Shown here piece by piece: positions 34,282-42,797 of a stretch of 64,000 nucleotides of DNA. This DNA comes from Methylovirgula sp. (GTDB lineage Bacteria > Pseudomonadota > Alphaproteobacteria > Rhizobiales > Beijerinckiaceae): NCBI RefSeq assembly GCF_037200945.1, contig NZ_JBBCGP010000001.1, positions 1,920,501 through 1,984,500 on the forward strand. The letters run 5' to 3'. A model generated the notes under the pieces. That model was not told the DNA's origin. It saw nothing but the letters and a program-made list of their open reading frames with translations, and searched no databases. Positions within the stretch are counted from its first letter, which is position 1. Each line of letters opens with the position of its first letter. The position numbers and the translations under genes are program-made.

Positions 34282-34368
34282 TCTCGGACGTTGCTGATAG
34301 AGGGCTCCGCTAAAGATAGCGCAGCTATGGGGGAATTTCCACCGGCGCCGCCGGGGGCCGGATTTTGT

Positions 34369-35112
34369 TTATCGCCCGACGAAAAGCCGGGCCGCGAGAA
34401 TGTCGGGCAAGCCAGCGGCGCGGATTTTCTCAGCGGCGGTAGAAATGTCGTAGGCGACCCGCAGGAAAGTGAGCTGTCCGGCCGTATCGTCATAAATTGC
34501 ATAGGCCGCGGCAGGATTTTCGTCGCGCGGCTGGCCGACGGAGCCGAGCACTGCCAGCCATTTGCCTGATCCGGCGATGGAAATCGGGATGCCGGTCGCC
34601 GGCCTCCTGGCTTTTGGCAGCCTGAAGGTCGCGGCCGCGTAGAGTTGCGGGCGGTGGACGTGGCCGCAGAAGATCACGCGCTTCGACGTGGCGCGCAACG
34701 AGCGCTGCGCCTCGAGGGAACTTGTCACATACGTCCAGCGTCGCGGCTCGGCGGCATCGGCATGGACAAAGAGGAGATCGCCGCGTTCGGCGGTGAGAGG
34801 CAGACCTGCAAGGAAATCCTGCCGGTTTTTGTCGAGCCGCCGTCGTGTCCATTCGATCGAGGCGCGCGCGGCGCTGTTCATGCTGTCGCAGCCGGCGATC
34901 AGCGCGGCGTCGTGATTGCCCAGGATAGCCATGGCGCCGTCTCGGAGCTTTCCGGCGACGAGATCGACGACATAGGCAGGATCCGCGCCATAACCGATTA
35001 GATCCCCGAGAAAGATCAGCCTTTCCACGCCGCGCCGCTGTGCGTCGGCCAGACACGCGTCAAGCGCCTCGCGATTACCGTGAATGTCGGCAAAGAGGGC
35101 GAGCAAGGTCAA
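34369..35112 (-). CDS. Metallophosphoesterase
   Basis: 247 residues, calcineurin-like phosphoesterase fold with all metal-site motifs: DIHGN near the N-terminus, GDLIGYG, GNHD, and GHVHRPQ near residue 155. No signal peptide, so cytoplasmic. The short form without extra domains is close to YfcE/diadenosine-type phosphodiesterases; the substrate is not predictable. Its ATG overlaps the xseA stop by four bases, making it the downstream partner of exonuclease VII. Confidence 0.85.
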   Translation of the reverse strand: MTLLALFADIHGNREALDACLADAQRRGVERLIFLGDLIGYGADPAYVVDLVAGKLRDGAMAILGNHDAALIAGCDSMNSAARASIEWTRRRLDKNRQDFLAGLPLTAERGDLLFVHADAAEPRRWTYVTSSLEAQRSLRATSKRVIFCGHVHRPQLYAAATFRLPKARRPATGIPISIAGSGKWLAVLGSVGQPRDENPAAAYAIYDDTAGQLTFLRVAYDISTAAEKIRAAGLPDILAARLFVGR

Positions 35113-36677
35113 AACAGCGAGCCCTGTGCTGTCTTTGGCCGCGCGCGCGCAGGTTTGTCGGGCACTGCCTTTGCTGGCGTGTCGCCCGCTGTTGCCGTTC
35201 GGTGTCCATCTGCGAATTCCAGATCAAGTCTTGCCCCGGCGGTGATATCCGCAGCGCGATGCAACGGCTGGCCGCTGCCGTCGCGCACCAGTGCGAAGCC
35301 GCGTGCCAGAACCTGCCGATAGCCGAGCGAGCCGAGAAGCTGGCTTTGCGCCGCAAGCCTTTGGCCGCGCCGTTCAAGCAAGGTCGCGACGGCACGTTGC
35401 AGGCGCAAATTCAGGCCATCAAGGCGCGCACGTCCCGCATTTGTCTTCTGTGCTTCTAACCGGGTGCGTCCAGCTAACGCGGTGCCGAGCCGCACGCGCA
35501 GAGTTGCAAGCCGCTCGCGCCGTGCTTGTGTTGTCAACATCGTGGCGCGACGCAGCCTTTGTTCCAGGCTCTCTAGCTTTTGCGACGCGCGGCTCAATCT
35601 TGCTTGCGGCGACTGGCTTGCCAGGCGATGCGCCAGGCGCGCGAGCGCGATATGGCGGCGGTCGAAGGCACCACCCATGACACTGGCGAGCCGCGCACCG
35701 GCCTGATCGTAACGCTGGCGCGGTAGCGCAAGAATGGCGTCGCCACGCGGCAGCGCGCGCGCGAGCGATCGCCAATTAGCGCGCTGCTGCGCGAGGTGAC
35801 GTAGCGCGCCGCCCTCATGCCTGCGGCTCAGATCGGCGAGCCCGGCGAGAAGTTCGCCGCGCACTGGCACGGCCTTTTCCGCGGCACCGGTTGGGGTCGG
35901 CGCGCGCAGATCAGCGACGTGATCGAGCAGCGGCCAATCCGTTTCGTGACCGATCGCAGAGATGAGCGGAATGAGGCTGGCCGCCGCGGCACGCACGACG
36001 AGTTCATCGTTGAAACCCCACAGATCTTCCAGCGAGCCCCCGCCACGTGCGACAATGATGATATCTGGCCGTGGCGCGATGCTTTCGGGGAGCGAATTCA
36101 AGCCCTCGATGGCCGCTGCGACCTCGGCCGCACAGGTTTCACCTTGAACGCGCACCGGCCAGACAAGAACGTGGCGTGGGAAGCGGTCGGCGATACGATG
36201 CAGGATATCGCGGATCACTGCGCCGGTTGGCGACGTGACGACGCCGATCGTCGCCGGCAGAAACGGGATGAGTTGCTTGCGGGCGGCATCGAACAGACCT
36301 TCGGCGACGAACTTGCGGCGCCGCTCTTCAAGCAATGCCATCAGCGCGCCGAGGCCGGCCGGTTCGATATTGTCGATGACGATCTGATAGGCCGATTTGC
36401 CGGGGTAGGTCGTCACTTTGCCGGTGGCGATGACTTCGAGCCCTTCCTCGGGCTTTACTTTCAGCCGCGCCATCGTGCCTTTCCAGATGACGGCATCGAT
36501 TCGTGCGTTCTCGTCTTTCAGGCAGAAATAGGCGTGGCCGGAGGAATGAGGACCGCGATAATTCGAGATTTCGCCGCGGAGCCGGACGAAGCCGAAATTT
36601 TCTTCAATCGTGCGCTTCAAAGCGCCGGCGAATTCGCCGACGGTGAACTCGGGCGCATTGGTGGCGAGTTTCGTCAT
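35109..36677 (-). CDS. xseA: Exonuclease VII large subunit
   Basis: 522 residues. With XseB it degrades single-stranded DNA from both ends. The OB-fold (about residues 10-105) reads TVGEFAGALKRTIEENFGFVRLRGEISNY; the catalytic core has GVVTSPTGAVIRDI, PVRVQGETCAAEV, DIIIVARGGGSLEDLWGFNDE and SAIGHETDWPLLDHVADLRAPTPTGAAE. A long Arg/Ala/Leu-rich coiled region (about 290-440) binds XseB subunits, and the C-terminal RGFALVRDGSGQPL strand is present. The Pro/Ala/Lys-rich end is not conserved. xseB is not adjacent. Confidence 0.95.
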   Translation of the reverse strand: MTKLATNAPEFTVGEFAGALKRTIEENFGFVRLRGEISNYRGPHSSGHAYFCLKDENARIDAVIWKGTMARLKVKPEEGLEVIATGKVTTYPGKSAYQIVIDNIEPAGLGALMALLEERRRKFVAEGLFDAARKQLIPFLPATIGVVTSPTGAVIRDILHRIADRFPRHVLVWPVRVQGETCAAEVAAAIEGLNSLPESIAPRPDIIIVARGGGSLEDLWGFNDELVVRAAAASLIPLISAIGHETDWPLLDHVADLRAPTPTGAAEKAVPVRGELLAGLADLSRRHEGGALRHLAQQRANWRSLARALPRGDAILALPRQRYDQAGARLASVMGGAFDRRHIALARLAHRLASQSPQARLSRASQKLESLEQRLRRATMLTTQARRERLATLRVRLGTALAGRTRLEAQKTNAGRARLDGLNLRLQRAVATLLERRGQRLAAQSQLLGSLGYRQVLARGFALVRDGSGQPLHRAADITAGARLDLEFADGHRTATAGDTPAKAVPDKPARARPKTAQGSLF

Positions 36678-36786
36678 TTCGCAAAGATGGCGGCTAACGT
36701 CTGGAAAAGGAAGGGCATCCCCTCAGTAACCTTGACGCGTCTGGCCCGACAGGCCATCCCGCATTCTGACCCGGAGTGCAGCGCCT

Positions 36787-37428
36787 ATGCGAATCCCGAT
36801 TGCCCCATTCAGCGGCGTTCTGCTCGCCTTCGTCGCCGGCTATATCGACACCGCGACATTCCTGCGCGTCTCCGAGCTTTTTTCGGCCCATATCACCGGC
36901 AATTTTGTCGTTTTCGCCATCTCGCTTGTGCATGGCGTCAAAGGCGTCGACTGGCTGAAACTCATCGCGCTGCCGGTGTTTTTCCTCGGCGTGCCCTTGG
37001 CGACGTTCGTCTACGATCGATCGCGGCAAAAAATCCGGACGGTTCTTGCCATTGAATCATCGCTTCTTGTTGGTGTCAGCATCATCGAGCTCTTGCCGCA
37101 TTCTGCGGCCTATAGTGCCGGGTTCGCCATGCTGCTCGTGCTGGCGATGGCGATGCAGAATGCCGCCCATCATGTCGAGCCTGGCCTTGGGCCGACATCT
37201 GCCGTGATGACGACCAATACCGCCAGACTTTTTGTCGCTTTATGGCGTAAAGCGAATCCGCCCTCGTCCGAAGCGCCGCCTGTCAAAGTCAAAGGGATCA
37301 GTGCGCGCCTTATTTGCTTCGCACTCGGCTGCGCACTGTCGGCCTTTGCATCGAATACTTATGGGTTGGCAGCCGTCTTGCTGCCGGGGCTCGTCGTTGG
37401 GTTTGTCGCATTGTTTCATGAGCCATAA
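36787..37428 (+). CDS. DUF1275 (YoaK) family membrane protein
   Basis: 213 residues with about six membrane segments. Family features: LLAFVAGYIDTATFLRVSELFSAHITGNFVVF at the N-terminus, ALPVFFLGVPLATFVYD, and the MAMQNAAHH / TTNTARL pair in the middle. These are inner-membrane proteins of unknown function, sometimes proposed to be transporters. It is followed after 17 bases by the cation antiporter gene, likely in one unit. Confidence 0.85.
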   Translation: MRIPIAPFSGVLLAFVAGYIDTATFLRVSELFSAHITGNFVVFAISLVHGVKGVDWLKLIALPVFFLGVPLATFVYDRSRQKIRTVLAIESSLLVGVSIIELLPHSAAYSAGFAMLLVLAMAMQNAAHHVEPGLGPTSAVMTTNTARLFVALWRKANPPSSEAPPVKVKGISARLICFALGCALSAFASNTYGLAAVLLPGLVVGFVALFHEP

Positions 37429-37445
37429 GGATTAAACAGGACTCA

Positions 37446-39227
37446 ATGCCAGAGTCGCCCGAACATTACAAAAGCATTCTGCTGTTTCTCGGCACCGCCG
37501 CCATCGTCGCGCCGGTCTTTCGGCGCCTCAAGATCAGCCCCGTCCTCGGTTTTCTCGCAGCCGGTTTTTGTCTAGGCCCCTATGGCCTCGGCGCGCTCGT
37601 CGCGCGCGGTACGCTGCCGGGCTGGGTCTCGCATGTGACGTTCGACAATCTCGACGAGATCGCGCCGGTTGCAGAATTTGGCGTCGTCTTTCTCTTGTTC
37701 ATGATCGGGCTGGAACTGAGTTTCGAGCGGTTGTTGCATCTGCGCCGGCTCGTCTTCGGATTTGGCGCGGCGCAGGTTTTCGTTTCCGCACTGGCGCTCG
37801 GCGGCATCGCATTGGCTCTGCATCATTCGCTGGGGTCGGCTGTAATCCTGGGCCTTGCCCTCGCGATGTCATCGACGGCGATTGTCTTGCCGGTGCTTGC
37901 CGATCGCAAACGGCTGGGGACCTCGGCCGGGCGAACGATTTTCTCCGTCCTGCTGTTTCAGGATCTGATGGTCGCACCTCTATTGTTTCTGGTGACGATC
38001 CTTGGCGCGCATCACGACAAGTTCGATTCGGTCCTGCTCTATACGGTGCTTCCCGCTTGTATCGGGATCGCCGTGGTTGCGCTCGCGGGGCGCCTCGTCT
38101 TGCGGCCGCTGTTTCATTTCGTGGTTGCCGCCGGCTCGCCCGAGTTTTTTGTCGCCGCCTGTCTCCTGGTTGTCGTCGGCACGGCGGTGATTTCGGCGGC
38201 GAGCGGGCTTTCGATGGGGCTCGGCGCGCTGATAGCGGGTCTGCTTCTCGCCGAGACGGAATATCGGCGTCAGATCGAAGTGACGATAGAGCCGTTCCAA
38301 GGCCTGTTGCTCGGCCTGTTTTTTCTCTCGGTCGGCGCCAGCCTTGATTTGTCGCTGATCTTTTCCGCTCCGGTCCGGACGCTCGGACTTGCGGCCGGTG
38401 TTATCGCGGTTAAGGCGGTTGCCGTCTATGTCGCCGGGCGGCTGTTCCGCCTCAGCGTAAGGGTCGCTTCAGAAACGGCATTGATGCTGGCGCCCGGTGG
38501 TGAATTCGCTTTGGTCGTGATTGCGAGCGCTTTGGCGAGCCGGGCCCTTGGCGCGCAGATCGGCGCGGACGCCCTGGTCGCCGTCACTTTGTCGATGTTC
38601 GTCATTCCGCCGATGGCCGGTTTGGCAGCGCTGCTGCCGAGGCCGAAGCCCGAAGCCGATGCCGACCTCGAAAAATTGCCGGCGCCGCTGGAAGAGGGCG
38701 CGTCGGCCAAGGCGATCATCGTTGGGTATGGCCGTGTCGGCCAGGTGGTCGGCGACATGCTTCGCGCGCATGCGATCGATTTTCTTGCCATTGAGACCAA
38801 CGCGGGTCTGGTGAAGCAATTCCGCTCGCGGGGCACCGACATTTATTGGGGCAATGCCACGCAGCCCGAGTTTCTGGCTCGCTGCGGTATCGCCAATGCA
38901 CGGGCGCTGATTGTGACAATTGGCGCGGTGGAGGGATCGGAAGGCATCGTTGCCGCCGCCCGGCAGCTCAACAAGGACCTAACCATTGTCGCCCGCGCCC
39001 GCGATGCGAGTCATGCGCGCGAGCTTTATGAGCTCGGCGTTACCGATGCGGTGCCCGAGACGGTCGAAGCGAGTTTACAATTGTCAGAGGCCGCGCTGGT
39101 CGACATGGGTATTCCGATGGGGCTCGTGATCGCCTCGATCCATGACAAGCGCGATGAGTATCGCAAGGCGCTGCAGCCGGCCGGCGCGACGAAAATGCGC
39201 GAGTTCCGTGCGCGGCGCCATCGATGA
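37446..39227 (+). CDS. Monovalent cation:proton antiporter-2 with RCK domain (KefB-like)
   Basis: 593 residues. The first ~395 form the Na+/H+ exchanger domain with 12-13 segments: KISPVLGFLAAGFCLGPYGLG, FGVVFLLFMIGLELSFERL, SSTAIVLPVLAD, and LLGLFFLSVGASLDLSLI. Residues ~420-540 are a TrkA-N nucleotide-binding domain (IIVGYGRVGQVVGDML, ATQPEFLARCGI). The short Arg-rich end lacks a TrkA-C domain. Related proteins release K+ in exchange for protons under electrophile or pH stress. Its stop overlaps the start of the HAD gene. Confidence 0.9.
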   Translation: MPESPEHYKSILLFLGTAAIVAPVFRRLKISPVLGFLAAGFCLGPYGLGALVARGTLPGWVSHVTFDNLDEIAPVAEFGVVFLLFMIGLELSFERLLHLRRLVFGFGAAQVFVSALALGGIALALHHSLGSAVILGLALAMSSTAIVLPVLADRKRLGTSAGRTIFSVLLFQDLMVAPLLFLVTILGAHHDKFDSVLLYTVLPACIGIAVVALAGRLVLRPLFHFVVAAGSPEFFVAACLLVVVGTAVISAASGLSMGLGALIAGLLLAETEYRRQIEVTIEPFQGLLLGLFFLSVGASLDLSLIFSAPVRTLGLAAGVIAVKAVAVYVAGRLFRLSVRVASETALMLAPGGEFALVVIASALASRALGAQIGADALVAVTLSMFVIPPMAGLAALLPRPKPEADADLEKLPAPLEEGASAKAIIVGYGRVGQVVGDMLRAHAIDFLAIETNAGLVKQFRSRGTDIYWGNATQPEFLARCGIANARALIVTIGAVEGSEGIVAAARQLNKDLTIVARARDASHARELYELGVTDAVPETVEASLQLSEAALVDMGIPMGLVIASIHDKRDEYRKALQPAGATKMREFRARRHR

Positions 39228-40165
39228 TGTTTCATTTGCAACCGGATGAGAGACGTTTCGCAATGCATTTTGAAAGTCCGCCGCCGCGTTTTGTCACAGG
39301 CCTTCGCGAACTCGCCGCGAATTATGACGTCGTTCTCTGCGATGTCTGGGGCGTGGTTCATAACGGAATCATCCAATACGAGAAAGCGACGGATGCGTTG
39401 CGGCGTTTTCGCGAGAAGGGCGGCTCTGTCATTCTCATCACCAACGCGCCGCGCGCGCGGGCGCGGGTTCAGTCTTTCCTCGATAATTTGCATGTGCCGC
39501 GTGACGCCTATGACGGCATCGTCACATCTGGCGATGTGACGATCTCGCTCATTCGCGAACGCGCAGGCCAGCCGCTGGCGTATATCGGGCCGCCGGAGGA
39601 TATGTCGCTCTTTGACGAGGCCCAATCGGCGCTGAGCGATCCGCTGCGTTTCGTGGACGTCGATGCGGCGACCTATGCCGTCTGCATCGGCCTGGAACAT
39701 GCGGAACGGGAGACGCCGGAAGATTACGACGCGCGATTGCAAACATTGCGCGCGCGTAATGCGGAGTTCGTCTGCGCCAATCCCGATATCGTCGTCGAGA
39801 TGGGCGACAAGCTCGTCTATTGCGCGGGCGCCTTGGCGGAGCGCTATGAGGCCTTGGGCGGCCGTGTCGTCCAGGCGGGCAAGCCGCATGCGGAGATTTA
39901 TAGGCGTGCCATCGCGCTCGCCGCCGAGGTGCGTGGATGTTCGATCGATCCAGCGCGGGTGCTGGCCATTGGCGATTCGGCGCATACCGACATCAAGGGT
40001 GGCGAAGCGCAGGGCTTCGACACGCTTTTTATAACGAGCGGCATCCACCGGGCCGAACTGCACGCCGAGACAGGAGCCGGCCCGCTGGATGCGGCGGCTT
40101 TGCATCAATTTCTAGATCATCTCGATTTTGCACCCACGGGCACTGCGACGGAATTGCTCTGGTGA
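39224..40165 (+). CDS. HAD superfamily class IIA hydrolase (TIGR01459 type)
   Basis: 313 residues from ATG 39224, which overlaps the antiporter stop (ATGA); ATG 39263, at the point where family similarity begins (MHFESPPPRFVTGL), is an alternative. Motif I is DVVLCDVWGVVHNG, motif II is SVILITNAPR, and motif III/IV is VLAIGDSAHTDIKGGEAQG. The cap domain of the NagD/PGP class is present. This alphaproteobacterial subgroup has no assigned substrate. Confidence 0.85.
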   Translation: MMFHLQPDERRFAMHFESPPPRFVTGLRELAANYDVVLCDVWGVVHNGIIQYEKATDALRRFREKGGSVILITNAPRARARVQSFLDNLHVPRDAYDGIVTSGDVTISLIRERAGQPLAYIGPPEDMSLFDEAQSALSDPLRFVDVDAATYAVCIGLEHAERETPEDYDARLQTLRARNAEFVCANPDIVVEMGDKLVYCAGALAERYEALGGRVVQAGKPHAEIYRRAIALAAEVRGCSIDPARVLAIGDSAHTDIKGGEAQGFDTLFITSGIHRAELHAETGAGPLDAAALHQFLDHLDFAPTGTATELLW

Positions 40166-40170
40166 GCAGT

Positions 40171-40566
40171 TCAGGCGACGGCAGCCATTGTGAAGACCGA
40201 GTCGATTTTGGCTTTGAGTGTCGTGGCGTTGAATGGCTTGACGATGTAGTGGCTGACCCCCGCTTTGCGCGCTGCAATCACGTTGTCGGTTTTTGACTCC
40301 GCCGTCACCATGATGAATGGCACTTCGGCGACGTCTTTGTTTTCGCGGACCTTTTGTAGAAGCTGGTAGCCTGTCATCGGCTCCATATTCCAGTCCGATA
40401 TGATGAGTCCGTAGGACTTATCATGTATTTTTTCGAGTGCTTCGGCGCCGCTCGATGCTTCATCGATATCGGTGAAGCCGATCTGGCCGAGCAGGTTACG
40501 GATGATCCGAACCATCGTCTTGTAGTCATCGACGATAAGGATCGGAAGTGACGGTTCCACAATCAT
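40171..40566 (-). CDS. Single-domain response regulator (CheY-like)
   Basis: 131 residues, receiver domain only. GGAGG lies just upstream of ATG 40566. Acidic pocket Asp13-Asp14, phosphorylated Asp58 (LIISDWNME), Thr87 (MVTAES) and Lys109 (VKPF) are all present. The N-terminus and the DWNMEPMTG motif are those of CheY chemotaxis regulators that act on the flagellar switch. No kinase, receptor or flagellar gene lies in the window, so it is an orphan here. It converges on the HAD gene. Confidence 0.85.
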   Translation of the reverse strand: MIVEPSLPILIVDDYKTMVRIIRNLLGQIGFTDIDEASSGAEALEKIHDKSYGLIISDWNMEPMTGYQLLQKVRENKDVAEVPFIMVTAESKTDNVIAARKAGVSHYIVKPFNATTLKAKIDSVFTMAAVA

Positions 40567-40832
40567 TAAGTCCTCCGGCCGATAAAACGGTCGGTTAATA
40601 AAAAGCTATGCCGCGCCGCCAAATCAACTTCATCGGCGCCGCTGCAATTAAACGGATGGGCGCTTGCAATTCAGTTAATTGCGATCCGGAAAACTCTCGG
40701 ATCGGTCAAATTGCGGGGCAACAAGGTAACGTCTTCTTGTCCACGCTGGCGAAAATGCCGCAGCTTGACGGATGTCGCTTCGCGGGGCAGGTTCGCGCCG
40801 CCTGGCGATACGCCCCACCTCTCTGGTTGCTA

Positions 40833-41798
40833 ATGGTCGATTTCGCGTCATCGCGTTTTGTCGTCGCGGTCGATCCCCAGATTCCCCCTGCTGGTCTTGA
40901 TGGGGCCGTGGTCGCTATCGGAAATTTCGATGGTGTGCATCGCGGCCATGTCGCGGTCCTGAAACGCGCCGAGGATATCGCAGCCCGGCTCGGACGCCCT
41001 TGCGCGGTTTTGACTTTCGAGCCGCATCCAGCGGACTTCTTTTTTAGAACCGATACAATTTTCCGGCTTACGCCGCAGGAAACAAAGGCCGTTGCGCTAG
41101 CGCGTGCCGGGATCGACGGGATGATCGCGCTGACCTTCGATGCGGACCTCGCCGCCATGCCGGCGGAAGATTTCGTTCGTGATATTCTCGTCGGACGTCT
41201 GCATGTCGGCGGTGTGGTTGCCGGCTATGATTTTCACTTCGGCAAAGGCAGGGCAGGCACGCCGGCCTTTCTCGTCGATGCTGGCCGGCGCTACGGTTTT
41301 GCGGTCGAGATCGTCGAGCGGATTGCCGCCGATTCAAGCGGCTCGATCCTGCCGGCCTCGTCCACCGAAACGCGAAAAGCGCTCGAAGCCGGCGATGTCG
41401 AACGGGCGAAAGTTCTGCTCGGCCATCCCTATTTCATCATCGCTGACGTCGTGCATGGCCACAAGCGCGGCAGGGATCTCGGCTTTCCGACCGCCAATTT
41501 GCGGCTTCATCATTCCGTGCGCCTGCGACATGGAATTTATGCCGTGCGGGCACGCATCGATGATATCTGGTTCGGCGGCGTCGCGAGTTTCGGCACCCGT
41601 CCGACGTTCGATAATGGCGCGCCCCTGCTCGAAGTCTACGTCTTCGATTTTTCCGGCGACCTTTACGGTAAGACGCTCGAAATCGTCTTTGTCCATTTTC
41701 TGCGCGATGAGTTGAAATTCGACTCGATCGAAACTCTCGTTGCGCAGATGCGTCGCGACGAGGCCGAGGCGCGAAAAATTCTCGCGGCCGATGCCTAA
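40833..41798 (+). CDS. ribF: Bifunctional riboflavin kinase / FAD synthetase
   Basis: 321 residues from ATG 40833, where family similarity begins; the longer in-frame opening from 40608 is not conserved. It converts riboflavin to FMN and FMN to FAD. The N-terminal nucleotidyltransferase has AIGNFDGVHRGHV, LTFEPHPADFF, and VVAGYDFHFGKGRAG; STETRKALEAGD links to the kinase, which has GRDLGFPTANL and YGKTLEIVFVHFLRDELKF. The stop overlaps that of murI on the other strand by four bases. Confidence 0.95.
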   Translation: MVDFASSRFVVAVDPQIPPAGLDGAVVAIGNFDGVHRGHVAVLKRAEDIAARLGRPCAVLTFEPHPADFFFRTDTIFRLTPQETKAVALARAGIDGMIALTFDADLAAMPAEDFVRDILVGRLHVGGVVAGYDFHFGKGRAGTPAFLVDAGRRYGFAVEIVERIAADSSGSILPASSTETRKALEAGDVERAKVLLGHPYFIIADVVHGHKRGRDLGFPTANLRLHHSVRLRHGIYAVRARIDDIWFGGVASFGTRPTFDNGAPLLEVYVFDFSGDLYGKTLEIVFVHFLRDELKFDSIETLVAQMRRDEAEARKILAADA

Positions 41799-42631
41799 GC
41801 TATCGCCATCGGGATCGGGTTTTCGAGTATTCTGCCGATCCCCCGCTCATGAAGCGCTTTGGCAAGCGCCGGGCTTGGCCCGGCGCCGCTGGTGAATAAA
41901 GCCGCGTGTCGCGGCCAATTTGCCGTTTCCGGCTCTGCTCCGCCGAGCTTCTCCCGCAACACATGATCGAGCCGGCGGGCGATGGCCTCGGCGGGGTCGA
42001 TCCACGCAACGGGCCACGGCGCGAGCCGCTCGAATTGCTTGAGCAGCAGTGGATAATGGGTACAGGCGAGCACGATGCAATCGGTGCGCTGGCCGTCTTT
42101 TTCGACAAAGCTGGGCGCGATTTCTGCAACAATCGCAGCGTCGGTGACGTCTTCGCCCTTCATGCAAGCCTCGGCGAGGCTGGCGAGTTGCGTCGAGCCA
42201 ACGAGCGTCACGTCGCAATGGGCGGCATAGGTACGCACCAGGTCGTGGGTATAGTCCCGTGCGACAGTGCCTGGCGTGGCGAGCACGGAAATAAGCTTCG
42301 AGCGCGATTGTGCCGCCGCCGGCTTCACCGCCGGCACCGTGCCGATGAAGGGAGTTTGCGGATAAGAGGCGCGCAGATGCGGCAAGACTGCGGTCGCCGC
42401 GGTATTGCACGCGATGATGACCGCGTCGGGCGCGTAATCCGAAACGAGATGGGTCATCACCGTGCCGACGCGCGCGATCAGCGCGGGTTCGGCGAGCCGG
42501 CCATAGGGAAAACCTGCATCGTCCGCCGCGAAAAGGCAGCTCACGTCCGGCCGCAGGCGCATCACTTCCGCCAGAACGGTCAAGCCACCCAATCCAGAAT
42601 CGAAGACAAGAACGTGCGGCGGTTTTGACAT
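41795..42631 (-). CDS. murI: Glutamate racemase
   Basis: 278 residues. It supplies D-glutamate for peptidoglycan by two-base racemisation. The N-terminal VFDSGLGGLTVL, first catalytic Cys75 in IACNTAAT, second in VLACTHYPLL (about residue 190), and the PVAWIDPAEAIA block near the C-terminus are present. The N-terminal activator extension of gammaproteobacterial enzymes is absent. Convergent overlap of four bases with ribF. Confidence 0.95.
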   Translation of the reverse strand: MSKPPHVLVFDSGLGGLTVLAEVMRLRPDVSCLFAADDAGFPYGRLAEPALIARVGTVMTHLVSDYAPDAVIIACNTAATAVLPHLRASYPQTPFIGTVPAVKPAAAQSRSKLISVLATPGTVARDYTHDLVRTYAAHCDVTLVGSTQLASLAEACMKGEDVTDAAIVAEIAPSFVEKDGQRTDCIVLACTHYPLLLKQFERLAPWPVAWIDPAEAIARRLDHVLREKLGGAEPETANWPRHAALFTSGAGPSPALAKALHERGIGRILENPIPMAIA

Positions 42632-42797
42632 AAGTCTCCAGACGAGGGGCGCTCAATTATACCGGTCCTTAGCCTTTTCGGGCTCGAAGATCGACCCATT
42701 TCGAGGGCGAAAGGCGCGGATGTAACAGTTCGCGTTATCTGTGATTCGATTTGAGGCTTTTTCGGCGGCATCCGCGTTGAACTCCCGCGGAGGGGGC

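Noticed and set aside
35817..37055. 412-codon plus-strand open frame
   Set aside because: Covers the xseA 5' half in antisense and then the DUF1275 gene in the wrong frame.
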